DNA of 64,000 bases from the NCBI GenBank assembly GCA_947373185.1, contig CANBWP010000001.1:124001-188000 (forward strand), in the 5' to 3' direction. The notes below the pieces were generated by a model. That model saw only the letters and a list, made by a program, of their open reading frames with translations. It ran no database searches and was not told the origin of the DNA. Shown one piece after another: positions 53,610 through 62,163 of the stretch. Source of the DNA: Comamonadaceae bacterium. Lineage in GTDB: Bacteria > Pseudomonadota > Gammaproteobacteria > Burkholderiales > Burkholderiaceae_C. The position numbers and the translations under genes are program-made. Numbering within the stretch: position 1 is the stretch's first letter; each line of letters begins with the position of its first letter.

Positions 53610-54212
53610 ATGAAAATGGTCTTGGCTTCCAACAACGCGGGCAAATTGGCCGAGTTGCAAACCATGTTTGGTGCCCTCCACGTGCAATTGGTGCGTCAGT
53701 CTGAGCTGAATATTTCGGAGGCGCAAGAGCCCTTCAAAACATTTGTGGAAAACGCATTGGCCAAAGCACGTCATGCGTCAATGCACAGCGGCTTGCCAGC
53801 GGTCGCCGACGATGCCGGCTTGTGCATCGATGCGTTTGGCGGCCTACCGGGGGTGGACACAGCCTACTATTGCACGCAATTTGGCTATGAAAAATCGGAT
53901 GCCAACAATGTGCGTGCAGTGCTGGCGCAAATGGCCCACATTGACAACCGACTTGCAGCCATGGTCAGCACTTTGGTGGCCGTGCGCAGCGCCTTCGACC
54001 CCGAGCCACTGATTGCGGTTGGCCGCGTGGTCGTGGACATTGCCCGTGAGCCTGTTGGTACCAACGGTTTTGGTTTTGACCCTGTGTTGTTCTTGCCAGA
54101 GTTTGGTAAAACCTTTGCCCAATTGCCTGTCGAAGTGAAAAACGCCAACAGCCATCGTGGCCGATCTTCCCAGGCCATGGTGGCGCTCATGCGCGAACGC
54201 TGGGGTTTGTAA
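53610..54212 (+). CDS. rdgB: non-canonical purine NTP pyrophosphatase (Ham1/RdgB)
   Basis: 200 aa. Removes ITP, dITP and XTP. LASNNAGKLAEL at the N-terminus, FVENALAKARHAS, ADDAGLCIDAFGG and GTNGFGFDPVLFLPE are the family sites. The ATG at 53610 is 4 nt after the rph stop; the open frame further upstream overlaps rph and is not used. Confidence 0.95.
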   Translation: MKMVLASNNAGKLAELQTMFGALHVQLVRQSELNISEAQEPFKTFVENALAKARHASMHSGLPAVADDAGLCIDAFGGLPGVDTAYYCTQFGYEKSDANNVRAVLAQMAHIDNRLAAMVSTLVAVRSAFDPEPLIAVGRVVVDIAREPVGTNGFGFDPVLFLPEFGKTFAQLPVEVKNANSHRGRSSQAMVALMRERWGL

Positions 54213-54215
54213 GCC

Positions 54216-55421
54216 ATGAGCCATCCCTTTGACGTGGTTCACGCCATGCGGCCAGGCTTGCTGCAGCTGCAAGCCTTACCCCCACTTTCCTTGTACGTGC
54301 ACTTGCCTTGGTGCATCAAAAAATGTCCCTATTGCGATTTCAATTCGCATGAATGGCGTGACAAAGACCAAGGCATGCCCGAGCAACGTTACATTGATGC
54401 GTTACTGGCCGATTTAGAAATCAGCTTGCCTCTCATTTGGGGTCGGCCTGTTCACAGTATCTTCATCGGTGGTGGCACCCCCAGTTTGTTTGATCCCGCC
54501 AGCATCGATCGCTTGATCAGTGGGATTCGCGCGCGTTTGCCTTTGGAAGCCGAAGCCGAAATCACCTTAGAGGCGAATCCTGGCACCTTTGAGAAAGACC
54601 GTTTCAAAGCCTTTCGTGCCGCAGGTGTGACGCGACTGTCCATTGGCGTACAAAGTTTCAATGATGCGCACCTCAAAGCCTTGGGGCGTGTTCACAATCG
54701 CGATCAGGCCATGGCCGCCGTGATGGAAGCGCAAAGTGCGTTTGACACGTTCAACCTGGATTTGATGTACGCATTGCCTGGGCAAACGCTGGCTGATTTG
54801 ACGCAAGACATCGAAACGGCTTTGAGTTTCAAGCCGCCGCACATCTCCATTTACCATCTCACCATCGAGCCCAATACGCTGTTTGCCAAACATCCTCCCT
54901 TGTTGCCAGAAGATGACGATGCTTACGCCATGATGGACTTGATCACCGACATGACGGGAACTGCTGGGTTGCAGCGCTATGAAGTGTCAGCCTATGCCAG
55001 GCCTGGCCACCGGTGCTGGCACAACCTGAATTATTGGCAGTTTGGCGATTACTTAGGCATTGGTGCGGGTGCCCACAGCAAGTTGAGTTTTGCGCACCGC
55101 ATTACGCGGCAAGTGCGCTATCGCGAACCGCAGCTCTACATGGCACAAGCTCTGAAGGGTGAGCCCGCCACCCAACATGAAGAGGTGACGCGTGACGATT
55201 TGCCCTTTGAATACATGCTCAACGCGCTGAGGTTGAAAGAAGGTTTTAGCCTGCAAGACTATATGGCGCGCACAGGCCTGGCCATGACATCGATTCAAAA
55301 AGGATTGGCAGCCGCAGAGGCCAAAGGTTTGATCGCGCGTGACTTGGCCAAGGTCTGGCCCACGGAGCGTGGCTTTGATTTTTTAAGTGACTTGCAGGAA
55401 TTGTTTTTGGCCGACCGCTGA
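54216..55421 (+). CDS. hemW: radical SAM heme chaperone HemW
   Basis: 401 aa. CIKKCPYCDFNSH holds the CX3CX2C iron-sulfur motif, with FIGGGTPSLF and LEANPGTFEKDRF as SAM-contact blocks. Often mislabelled as oxygen-independent coproporphyrinogen oxidase; the CPYC-type motif and absence of the HemN N-terminal part support HemW. Starts 3 nt after rdgB. Confidence 0.92.
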   Translation: MSHPFDVVHAMRPGLLQLQALPPLSLYVHLPWCIKKCPYCDFNSHEWRDKDQGMPEQRYIDALLADLEISLPLIWGRPVHSIFIGGGTPSLFDPASIDRLISGIRARLPLEAEAEITLEANPGTFEKDRFKAFRAAGVTRLSIGVQSFNDAHLKALGRVHNRDQAMAAVMEAQSAFDTFNLDLMYALPGQTLADLTQDIETALSFKPPHISIYHLTIEPNTLFAKHPPLLPEDDDAYAMMDLITDMTGTAGLQRYEVSAYARPGHRCWHNLNYWQFGDYLGIGAGAHSKLSFAHRITRQVRYREPQLYMAQALKGEPATQHEEVTRDDLPFEYMLNALRLKEGFSLQDYMARTGLAMTSIQKGLAAAEAKGLIARDLAKVWPTERGFDFLSDLQELFLADR

Positions 55422-55440
55422 CCATTCAAGCCAAGAAAAT

Positions 55441-55812
55441 TCAGGCGTCTGAAGTGGCAAGCACCGTGCTCATGTTCTTGCCAAAGTGACCAAACATGGC
55501 CATTGTTTTTTCGGTTGGAATGAGGTACTTGGCGCGTTTGTCTTCCGGCTGATTGAAAGTCAGCAGCAAATCGCGCTGACGCAAACGTGTGATGCGTTTG
55601 TGCAAAGTGGCAGGCGAACCCAAGTGCGCCAAATTGATGGCTTCGCGAACAGTCATGGGGCTTTTTTCAAACCAACGCAAAGCAATTTCTTCCAGCAATG
55701 CCTTTTCATTGGCATCTAGATTGGGTGCATCGGGCAGTTTTTGAAGGGCCTTTGCCAATTGCAAAAAACGCAGATAGGCATTGGCAGTAGGAGAGCCGTC
55801 TTGAATATTCAT
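55441..55812 (-). CDS. MarR-family transcriptional regulator
   Basis: 123 aa winged-helix protein: helices, then MTVREAINLAHLGSPATLHKRITRLRQRDLL (recognition helix in SPATLHKR) and the wing LTFNQPEDKRAKYLIPT. Probably acts as a dimeric repressor. Downstream of the molybdenum hydroxylase gene on the same strand (76 nt apart); a link is possible but not shown. Confidence 0.8.
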   Translation of the reverse strand: MNIQDGSPTANAYLRFLQLAKALQKLPDAPNLDANEKALLEEIALRWFEKSPMTVREAINLAHLGSPATLHKRITRLRQRDLLLTFNQPEDKRAKYLIPTEKTMAMFGHFGKNMSTVLATSDA

Positions 55813-55888
55813 GGGGCTAGTTTAATGGAAGCAAGTCAAGATTTCGCATTTAAATTTGCAAAGGGCTCACTTTCAGTGTGAAAGAAAA

Positions 55889-58234
55889 TCACTGAACATG
55901 CAAAATTTCCCAAAGCCTAAATGGCGTCAATGGCATTTGCAGTTTTGACGATTTTTGAGCTTGACCGTTTCGGGCCAAAGCATCTGCAATCGCATTGACC
56001 ACGCAGGGCGTCGCGCCAATGGTGCCCAACTCCCCCACACCTTTGACCCCCAGCACATTGTTGGTACTGGGCACGGTTTGGTTTGTGAATGTATGGAACA
56101 TTTGCGGCATGATGTCAGCTCGCGGTGCGGCATAGTCCATCAAGCTGCCCGTCACCAATTGGCCGCTTTCAGCGTCATACACCAAAGCCTCTAAGAGAGC
56201 CTGCCCCATACCTTGCACGGCGCCACCGTCGAGTTGGCCTTCCACAATCATGGGGTTCACGATGCGGCCAATGTCATTCACGGAGGTATAGGACACCACT
56301 TGAGTTTCACCCGTGGCTGGATTCACTTCGACTTCGCAAATGTGGCAACCGTTGGGCCATGTGGGGCCACTGGCGGTGGTGCTGGCGTGCATTTCAATGC
56401 GGGCATCGGGCTGGCGTTTGGCCAAATCGGCCAAGGAGATTTTCAAGTCAGTGCCTTTGACGCTGAACGCACCGGCTTGATAGGCCAAATCGGCAGGTGA
56501 TGCTTCCAGCGCTTGCCCCGCCAACTCGCGGGCTTTGTCGAGGGTCTTTTCTGCGCCGACCCGCATGGCAGAGCCACCGGTGAAGAGAGAGCGGGAACCC
56601 GCACTGCCAAAGCCATTGGCGCGGTCGGTGTCGCCCAAAATAACGCGCACTTGGGAGATGTCCACGCCAAACACATCGACGACCAACTGCGCCAAAGAAG
56701 TGGCAATGCCTTGACCCATGGCATTGACGGCCGACGCCACCTCAATGGTGCCATCGGCCAAAATTTGAACGTGCACGTTTTCTTCGAGGGCATTACCGCC
56801 CGTCCATTCCAAAAAGGTGGCGATGCCCAAACCGCGCCACAGGCCTGTGGCTTTGGAGGCGGCTTCGCGTTTCTCAAAACCTAACCAATCGGCTTTGCTC
56901 AGAGCCTCGTTCATGATCATTTCAAAGGCGCCCACGTCATAGACCTGGCCCATGGGGTTTTTGTAAGGCATTTGCGAAGGCTGGACAAAGTTTTTGCGGC
57001 GCAATTCAATGCGGTCGATGCCGCTGACGCGTGCGGCCTCGTCCATCAAACGTTCCATGTTGTAAATGGCTTCAGGGCGACCAGCGCCGCGGTACGCACC
57101 CGTACTGGCGGTGTTGGTGGTCACGCCTGTAAAGTGATAGTCAATGGTTTGGATGTCATAGACACTGCTTTGCACCCAAGGGCCAATCAGCATTTGAATG
57201 GCCAGACCCGTCATGGTGGGATAGGCACCTACGTTGGCCAAAGTTTCAATGCGCAGGCCCAGAATCTTGCCGTCTTGGGCCAAGGCCAAGGCCGCCTGGG
57301 TCTCAATGTCACGCCCATGAGAGCTGCTTAAAAACTCTTCGCTGCGGTCTGCAATCCACTTCACAGGGCGGCCCAACGTGTGTGCGCAATAGGCGGTGAC
57401 CACATCTTCGGCATAGGCGCCGGTTTTCATGCCAAAACCGCCCCCCACATCACCCACAATCACATGCACTTTTTCTTTGTCGATGCCAATCAAATCGGCC
57501 ACCGTGTTGCGAACACCCGTGGGCATTTGGCTGCTCAAGCGCACGTGCAAGCGGCCACCCTCGGGGTAGGCCAAAACACTGCGCGGTTCAATCGACAAGG
57601 CGGCCAAGCGCTGGTTCACAATGTCCAAGCGCACCACATGAGCGGCCTGCTCAAATGCGGCTTGTGTGGCCTTGGCATCGCCGTAGCGGGTTTCGGCCAC
57701 GCGGTTGTCTGTGGCACCTGCCAGCATGGGGGCGTTTGCCGCCAAAGCGTCTTTCAATTGGGTGGCGCTGGGCATGGCATCGAAGTCGATCTCAATGGCT
57801 TCTGCGGCATTGCGCGCTTGTTCTTCTGTGTCGGCCACCACGGCTGCCACTGGTTCTCCCACAAATCGCACTGTGTCGGTGGCCAAGACATGGCGCGTGT
57901 TGGCCGAGAGTTCTGAGCCGTCGGCGCGCTTGAAATTGAGCGGTCGCGCCATGGGCTTGACCCCCTTGGCCAGCAAGTCTTGGCCTGTCCAGACGGCATG
58001 CACGCCTGGCATGGTTTTGGCCGCGTTGGTGTCGATGCGGGTGATCTTGGCGTGGGGGTAGGGTGACCTTAAAAACACCAAATGAGTTTGCTGGGCCAAA
58101 CTGAAGTCGTTGGTGTATTGGCCAGCGCCTGCCAGCAATTGCTGGTCTTCCACACGCTTGACGGCATTGCCACTGCCAAATCGTGTGGTCTCTTGCGTAG
58201 TTCCTTGAGAGGCGTTGGCGGTCGTTGTGTTCAC
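55889..58234 (-). CDS. molybdenum hydroxylase large subunit (CoxL/XdhB-like), orphan
   Basis: 781 aa from the GTG at 58234, preceded by AAGGAG; upstream frame to 58330 has no start signal. Molybdopterin-binding subunit of the xanthine oxidase family: GSGNAVKRVEDQQLLAGAGQYTND, GGGFGMKTGAY, the active-site loop AYRGAGRPEA and catalytic Glu in GVKGVGELGT. True CO dehydrogenases (form I) have AYRCSFR, so this is a form II or other aldehyde-type hydroxylase. The medium (FAD) and small (2Fe-2S) subunit genes are missing on both sides. Confidence 0.88.
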   Translation of the reverse strand: MNTTTANASQGTTQETTRFGSGNAVKRVEDQQLLAGAGQYTNDFSLAQQTHLVFLRSPYPHAKITRIDTNAAKTMPGVHAVWTGQDLLAKGVKPMARPLNFKRADGSELSANTRHVLATDTVRFVGEPVAAVVADTEEQARNAAEAIEIDFDAMPSATQLKDALAANAPMLAGATDNRVAETRYGDAKATQAAFEQAAHVVRLDIVNQRLAALSIEPRSVLAYPEGGRLHVRLSSQMPTGVRNTVADLIGIDKEKVHVIVGDVGGGFGMKTGAYAEDVVTAYCAHTLGRPVKWIADRSEEFLSSSHGRDIETQAALALAQDGKILGLRIETLANVGAYPTMTGLAIQMLIGPWVQSSVYDIQTIDYHFTGVTTNTASTGAYRGAGRPEAIYNMERLMDEAARVSGIDRIELRRKNFVQPSQMPYKNPMGQVYDVGAFEMIMNEALSKADWLGFEKREAASKATGLWRGLGIATFLEWTGGNALEENVHVQILADGTIEVASAVNAMGQGIATSLAQLVVDVFGVDISQVRVILGDTDRANGFGSAGSRSLFTGGSAMRVGAEKTLDKARELAGQALEASPADLAYQAGAFSVKGTDLKISLADLAKRQPDARIEMHASTTASGPTWPNGCHICEVEVNPATGETQVVSYTSVNDIGRIVNPMIVEGQLDGGAVQGMGQALLEALVYDAESGQLVTGSLMDYAAPRADIMPQMFHTFTNQTVPSTNNVLGVKGVGELGTIGATPCVVNAIADALARNGQAQKSSKLQMPLTPFRLWEILHVQ

Positions 58235-58368
58235 TGTAGTGGTCTCCTTGACGCGCAGTTTAGCTTTGAAGTGGTCTTTTTGCAGAAAAGGGGTTTCAGG
58301 ACGGGTTTTGAGTTGCCGCCTCGGGGACACTTGATTAGGATAGGGTCACTATTGAAGTGAGGTGAGGG

Positions 58369-58821
58369 ATGGACAATTTTTTATTGCTGGTGGTTGGGGT
58401 GCTGTTTATCTTGATGGCCGGCCTCCTGATTTTTTACTTTCAAACCCAGCAAAACTTCAAAGCCATTGCTGAAAAGTTAGAGGCCATCGAGCACCCTCAT
58501 ACGGGCTTGCGCTCTACCGAAATGCTTCAGCGCGATTTGGCTTTGCACCGTGACGTGTTGTTTGTGCTTGAAGCTGACATTTCGAAAAACAAACGAGAGT
58601 CTTTGACCGAAGATGAATTGAAGACCTTTGATGTCGCGCGGCATCACATCAAGGCCAGCATTGCAGGACTGAAAAACAATGGCGATTGGATCGGCTTGCC
58701 GTTTGAGTATGAGTGGGTCGAAATGCTCGATCGCTTGCCCAATGTTTTGACGCTGTACCGAAAAGCAGAGGCAGAAAAGCAGGCCATGGAATTGGCGCAA
58801 GACAAAGGCTTGCCCAATTAA
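58369..58821 (+). CDS. small membrane-anchored protein of unknown function
   Basis: 150 aa. One N-terminal helix (residues 4-24), then a soluble, charged, helical region likely to form a coiled coil (QQNFKAIAEKLEAIEH) and a C-terminal tail rich in Glu, Lys and Ala. GTGAGGG lies before the ATG. I do not recognise a family. It is alone between the hydroxylase gene and the FNR box. Confidence 0.6.
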   Translation: MDNFLLLVVGVLFILMAGLLIFYFQTQQNFKAIAEKLEAIEHPHTGLRSTEMLQRDLALHRDVLFVLEADISKNKRESLTEDELKTFDVARHHIKASIAGLKNNGDWIGLPFEYEWVEMLDRLPNVLTLYRKAEAEKQAMELAQDKGLPN

Positions 58822-58874
58822 AGCCCTAGGGAGCCGATGGTTCCGCTTCAGTTGAACCGTTCATCTTGCAATTC

Positions 58875-58888
58875 TTGATTTACATCAA
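58875..58888. promoter_or_regulatory. perfect FNR box
   Basis: TTGAT (58875-58879), four bases TTAC, ATCAA (58884-58888): an exact match to the FNR consensus. It lies 56 nt before the histidine kinase start, a distance suited to activation at about -41 if transcription starts near 58923. Confidence 0.75.
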
Positions 58889-58943
58889 GGATTGAAGAGC
58901 CACAAGCACGGTTTCAGACAACGCTTGCAAGCAAAATAGGCCC

Positions 58944-60980
58944 ATGCGCCTGAGCTTCAAACCTGCACACTCTGTGATTTTGTTGGCTGGCATGACCGTT
59001 TGCGTTGTGCTGGTGGCCGTATTGTTGTTGTTGCGCGACTTGCGTCTTCGAGAATTAGAGCGCTCGCGCCTTGAAACACAAGGCTTGACACAGCTCTTCA
59101 TGCGCCAGGCTGAACACAGCTTTGAGTCGGCCGACATGGTCATTCAAGGTGTTCAAGAACGCTTGCAAACAACCCTCGGCAGACAGTTTGCTTTGGACAG
59201 TGAACAAATTCATTTGTTGCTCAATACCCGTGCCCATGCGCTCAATGCCACCGGTGCCTTGCTGTTGATTGACCACCGAGGTCAGGTGGTCAACAGCTCG
59301 GTGGACAGTCCTGAACTTGGCAACAACTTCGCGAACACCGATGTATTCAAAGCCTTGGCGAGCCATGAAGATGGGGGCCTCTACATCGACCGGCCCCGTA
59401 AAACACAGCAAAAAGGTCTGTGGACTTTGAATTTAGCCCGTCGTTTAGAGGGTGCAGGCAACGAATTCAGAGGTGTGGTGATGGTGGTTTTGCAGGTTGC
59501 CAATCTGGAATTGCTTTTCAGCCACGTGAAACTGGAATACGCGCGGCCAATTTCTATTTATTTGGCCGACGGCACTCTGGTGGCCAGTTCGCCCCATCGT
59601 GAGAATTTGCTGGGCACTGTTGCACCCGAATTAAACCGGGAGCCCTTGCCGCAGACAGGCGGTGAATTGAAGCTGATTCAGCACCACAGCGGCGATGGCG
59701 CAGGCATTGTGTTTTCATTAGGGCGGCTTAAGAGTTTTCCGTTCCTGGTCAGTGTCATGAACGATGAGGACATGTCGCTGGCGTCTTGGCGTGAAACCTC
59801 AGTGCCGATTGCACTGGGTGCCATCTTGATGTTGATTGCCATTGTCTCTTCTGCAGGCTACTTGATGCGAGAGATGAAGCGTGAAGAGCACATGGCAGCA
59901 GCGCTCAGTGAGGCCCATGTTCGATACCACCATACGGTGGAATCAGTGATGGACGCCATTGTGGGCATCGATGAGCACCAAGCCATTCAACTTTTCAATC
60001 CTGCGGCTGAGAAGATGTTTCAGATGCAAGCGGGCGAAGTGTTGGGCCAGCATTTGTCTGTCTTGCTGCCAGCGGGCATGCGTCATGCACACGTTGTTCA
60101 TGTGGAGAATTTTTCAGGCTCTGCGGGTGTCTCACGCGCCATGGCACCGAGGTTGGATGTCATGGGTCGGCGTGCAGATGGTTCCGAATTTCCCATTGAA
60201 TCGACCATTTCAAAAACATTGATTGGTGGCAAAGTGCAGATGACTGCCGTGTTGCGTGATGTCACGCAGCGCAGACGCGCAGAAGCCGAACTTCGCAACA
60301 TGAACACCCAATTGAGGGAGTTGTCGGCTTCTTTGCAAGAGGTTCGCGAACAAGAGCGTTCGCGCATTTCACGAGAGCTGCACGATGACTTGGGGCAGCA
60401 ACTCACCGGCTTGAAATTGGAATTGGCTTGGCTGAGTTCGCGCATCAAAGAAGGCCGCGAAATGCCCCTCGAGCGGGTAACGGACATGAAGCGCATGTTG
60501 GATGTCGCCATCACGTCGGTGCGTCGAATTTCAACCGATCTAAGACCCTTGATTTTGGACGACTTGGGCTTTGCAGAGGCCGTGGCGTGGCAGGTGTCAG
60601 AAGTCGTGAAACGAAGCGGTTTGAGCGTTGAGCTTGACTTGCCTGCGCATGAGTTGGTCAATGACGATGCACGTGCTACAGCACTTTTTCGCATCGTTCA
60701 AGAAGCCTTGACCAACATCGTGCGCCACGCAAATGCCCAGCATGTGTTCATTTCCTTGTCCACCGATGGCGATTCATTGTGTCTTCGCATACAAGACGAT
60801 GGCGTGGGCATGCCGGAGAAAATTCGCACTGGCGGCATTGGTTTGGTCAGCATGCGCGAAAGAGTCAGCTCACTAGGCGGTGAGTTCACGTTGACTGAGG
60901 CGACACACGAAGGCAACAAGCAGGGCGTATTGATTGAAGTGAAACTGCCGCTGGCTACCCATGAGTTGGGAGAAGCATGA
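58944..60980 (+). CDS. NarX-type sensor histidine kinase with Cache and PAS domains
   Basis: 678 aa. Helix 1 at about residues 13-33, a periplasmic Cache-like domain to about 285, helix 2 (about 290-310), a PAS domain (GIDEHQAIQLFNPAAEKMF, about 330-445), then HisKA_3 with the phospho-histidine in ISRELHDDLGQQL and an HATPase_c domain ending DDGVGMPEKIRTGGIGLVSMRER. It phosphorylates the regulator encoded next (ATGA overlap). The FNR box upstream suggests expression without oxygen. The signal is unknown. Confidence 0.88.
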   Translation: MRLSFKPAHSVILLAGMTVCVVLVAVLLLLRDLRLRELERSRLETQGLTQLFMRQAEHSFESADMVIQGVQERLQTTLGRQFALDSEQIHLLLNTRAHALNATGALLLIDHRGQVVNSSVDSPELGNNFANTDVFKALASHEDGGLYIDRPRKTQQKGLWTLNLARRLEGAGNEFRGVVMVVLQVANLELLFSHVKLEYARPISIYLADGTLVASSPHRENLLGTVAPELNREPLPQTGGELKLIQHHSGDGAGIVFSLGRLKSFPFLVSVMNDEDMSLASWRETSVPIALGAILMLIAIVSSAGYLMREMKREEHMAAALSEAHVRYHHTVESVMDAIVGIDEHQAIQLFNPAAEKMFQMQAGEVLGQHLSVLLPAGMRHAHVVHVENFSGSAGVSRAMAPRLDVMGRRADGSEFPIESTISKTLIGGKVQMTAVLRDVTQRRRAEAELRNMNTQLRELSASLQEVREQERSRISRELHDDLGQQLTGLKLELAWLSSRIKEGREMPLERVTDMKRMLDVAITSVRRISTDLRPLILDDLGFAEAVAWQVSEVVKRSGLSVELDLPAHELVNDDARATALFRIVQEALTNIVRHANAQHVFISLSTDGDSLCLRIQDDGVGMPEKIRTGGIGLVSMRERVSSLGGEFTLTEATHEGNKQGVLIEVKLPLATHELGEA

Positions 60981-61618
60981 TCAAAATAGAAGTCCTCATC
61001 GCTGATGATCACGCCATCATTCGAGCTGGCTTGAAAAAAATCTTGGCAGATACCGACGACATGGTGGTTGCAGGTGAGGCCATGAATGGGACGGTCGCCC
61101 TTGAGAAAGTGCGCGAACGTGACTGGGGCTTGGTCGTGCTCGATTTGTCAATGCCAGGGCGCAGCGGCATTGAATTGATCAAGCTCATCAAAGCTGAAAA
61201 ACCCAAATGTCCTGTGCTGATTTTCAGCATGCACCCGGAGGAGCAATATGCCGTCAGGGCCCTGCGGGCTGGCGCCTCGGGTTATTTGTCGAAAGAGGGG
61301 GACAGTGATTTGATACTGCCCGCCTTGCGCAAAGTGGCCGCTGGCGGTGTGTATTTCAGCGCCAAAGTGGCCGAACTCTTGGTTTCTGAAGCGACGCCGC
61401 ATACCGAAGCTTTACCGCACAAGCGCTTGAGTGACCGCGAGTTTCAAATTTTCGATCGCATCGTACGGGGTATGAGCTTGACTGAAATTGCCCGTGAGTT
61501 GTCCTTGAGCATCAAGACCGTCAGTACGCACAAATCCCACATCATGGCCAAGATGGCCATGAGCACCCAAGTGGACTTGGTGCGATACGCCATTGCGCAC
61601 CATTTGATCTCGGACTGA
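60977..61618 (+). CDS. NarL/FixJ-family response regulator
   Basis: 213 aa: receiver with DDH, phospho-Asp in VVLDLSMPGRSG and Lys in GYLSKEGD, then a LuxR-type helix-turn-helix (LSDREFQIFDRIVRGMSLTEIARELSLSIKTVSTH). Its ATG overlaps the kinase stop. It likely controls the cytochrome genes that follow; a 16-bp imperfect palindrome at 61650-61665 is a possible site. Confidence 0.9.
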   Translation: MIKIEVLIADDHAIIRAGLKKILADTDDMVVAGEAMNGTVALEKVRERDWGLVVLDLSMPGRSGIELIKLIKAEKPKCPVLIFSMHPEEQYAVRALRAGASGYLSKEGDSDLILPALRKVAAGGVYFSAKVAELLVSEATPHTEALPHKRLSDREFQIFDRIVRGMSLTEIARELSLSIKTVSTHKSHIMAKMAMSTQVDLVRYAIAHHLISD

Positions 61619-61649
61619 TTGCGGTTGATTCAGCAGTTTGCCTGAGGCC

Positions 61650-61665
61650 ATCGGAATATTCTGAT
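61650..61665. promoter_or_regulatory. imperfect palindrome upstream of the cytochrome genes
   Basis: ATCGGAATATTCTGAT reads as an inverted repeat with one mismatched pair. It lies about 93 nt before the monoheme cytochrome gene and could be an operator for the adjacent regulator. Evidence is symmetry and position only. Confidence 0.3.
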
Positions 61666-61757
61666 GCGCAGATTCATCCCACGCTGATATTCAAAACTTC
61701 TTCCGCTCGGGAGAATCGACCCTAGAAATTCAAGAACGTTGAAAAAGGGTCTACCAA

Positions 61758-62111
61758 ATGAAAATCAATTCCAAATTTGCATTGTCTGCCGCTGTGGCCT
61801 TGTCCACTTTGGCGTTTTTCCCAAGCGCACATGCCTTAGATGAAGAGGCAGCCAAGGCATTGGCCAAGCAAAACAACTGCTTGAAATGCCACGCGATTGA
61901 AAAAGAAAAAGATGGTCCTGCCTACAAAGCGGTGGCTGCCAAATACAAAGGCAAAGCCAATGCAGAAGCGCGCTTGATTGACCACATCACATCGGGCGAG
62001 AAAGCCAAGTTTCCGGATGGTCACGAAGAAGAACACAAGATTGTGAAAACTTCTCCTCCCAAAGACGCCGCACAAATTAAAAACTTGGTGCAGTGGATTT
62101 TGGCTCAGTGA
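61758..62111 (+). CDS. small monoheme cytochrome c lacking a methionine ligand
   Basis: 117 aa with a signal peptide (cleaved after AHA) and one heme site CLKCH near residue 43. The size and C-terminal helix (AAQIKNLVQWIL) fit class I cytochrome c of the c551/c5 type. No methionine occurs after the heme site, so the usual sixth ligand is absent; histidines in DGHEEEHK may replace it. It sits before mtrA, in the position of periplasmic shuttle cytochromes such as MtoD in iron oxidisers. Function inferred. Confidence 0.8.
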   Translation: MKINSKFALSAAVALSTLAFFPSAHALDEEAAKALAKQNNCLKCHAIEKEKDGPAYKAVAAKYKGKANAEARLIDHITSGEKAKFPDGHEEEHKIVKTSPPKDAAQIKNLVQWILAQ

Positions 62112-62163
62112 TCGATTTACGCATGACTGATCTTTTCAATATTTCAACCTTTTGGGTATCACT

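Noticed and set aside
56972-58061. Several 90-180 codon plus-strand frames opposite the molybdenum hydroxylase gene
   Set aside because: Shadow frames of a strongly conserved minus-strand gene; rich in His, Gly and Cys with no start signals.
55889-58234. Calling the molybdenum hydroxylase a CO dehydrogenase (CoxL form I)
   Set aside because: The active-site loop is AYRGAGR, not the AYRCSFR of true CO dehydrogenases, and coxM and coxS are absent.
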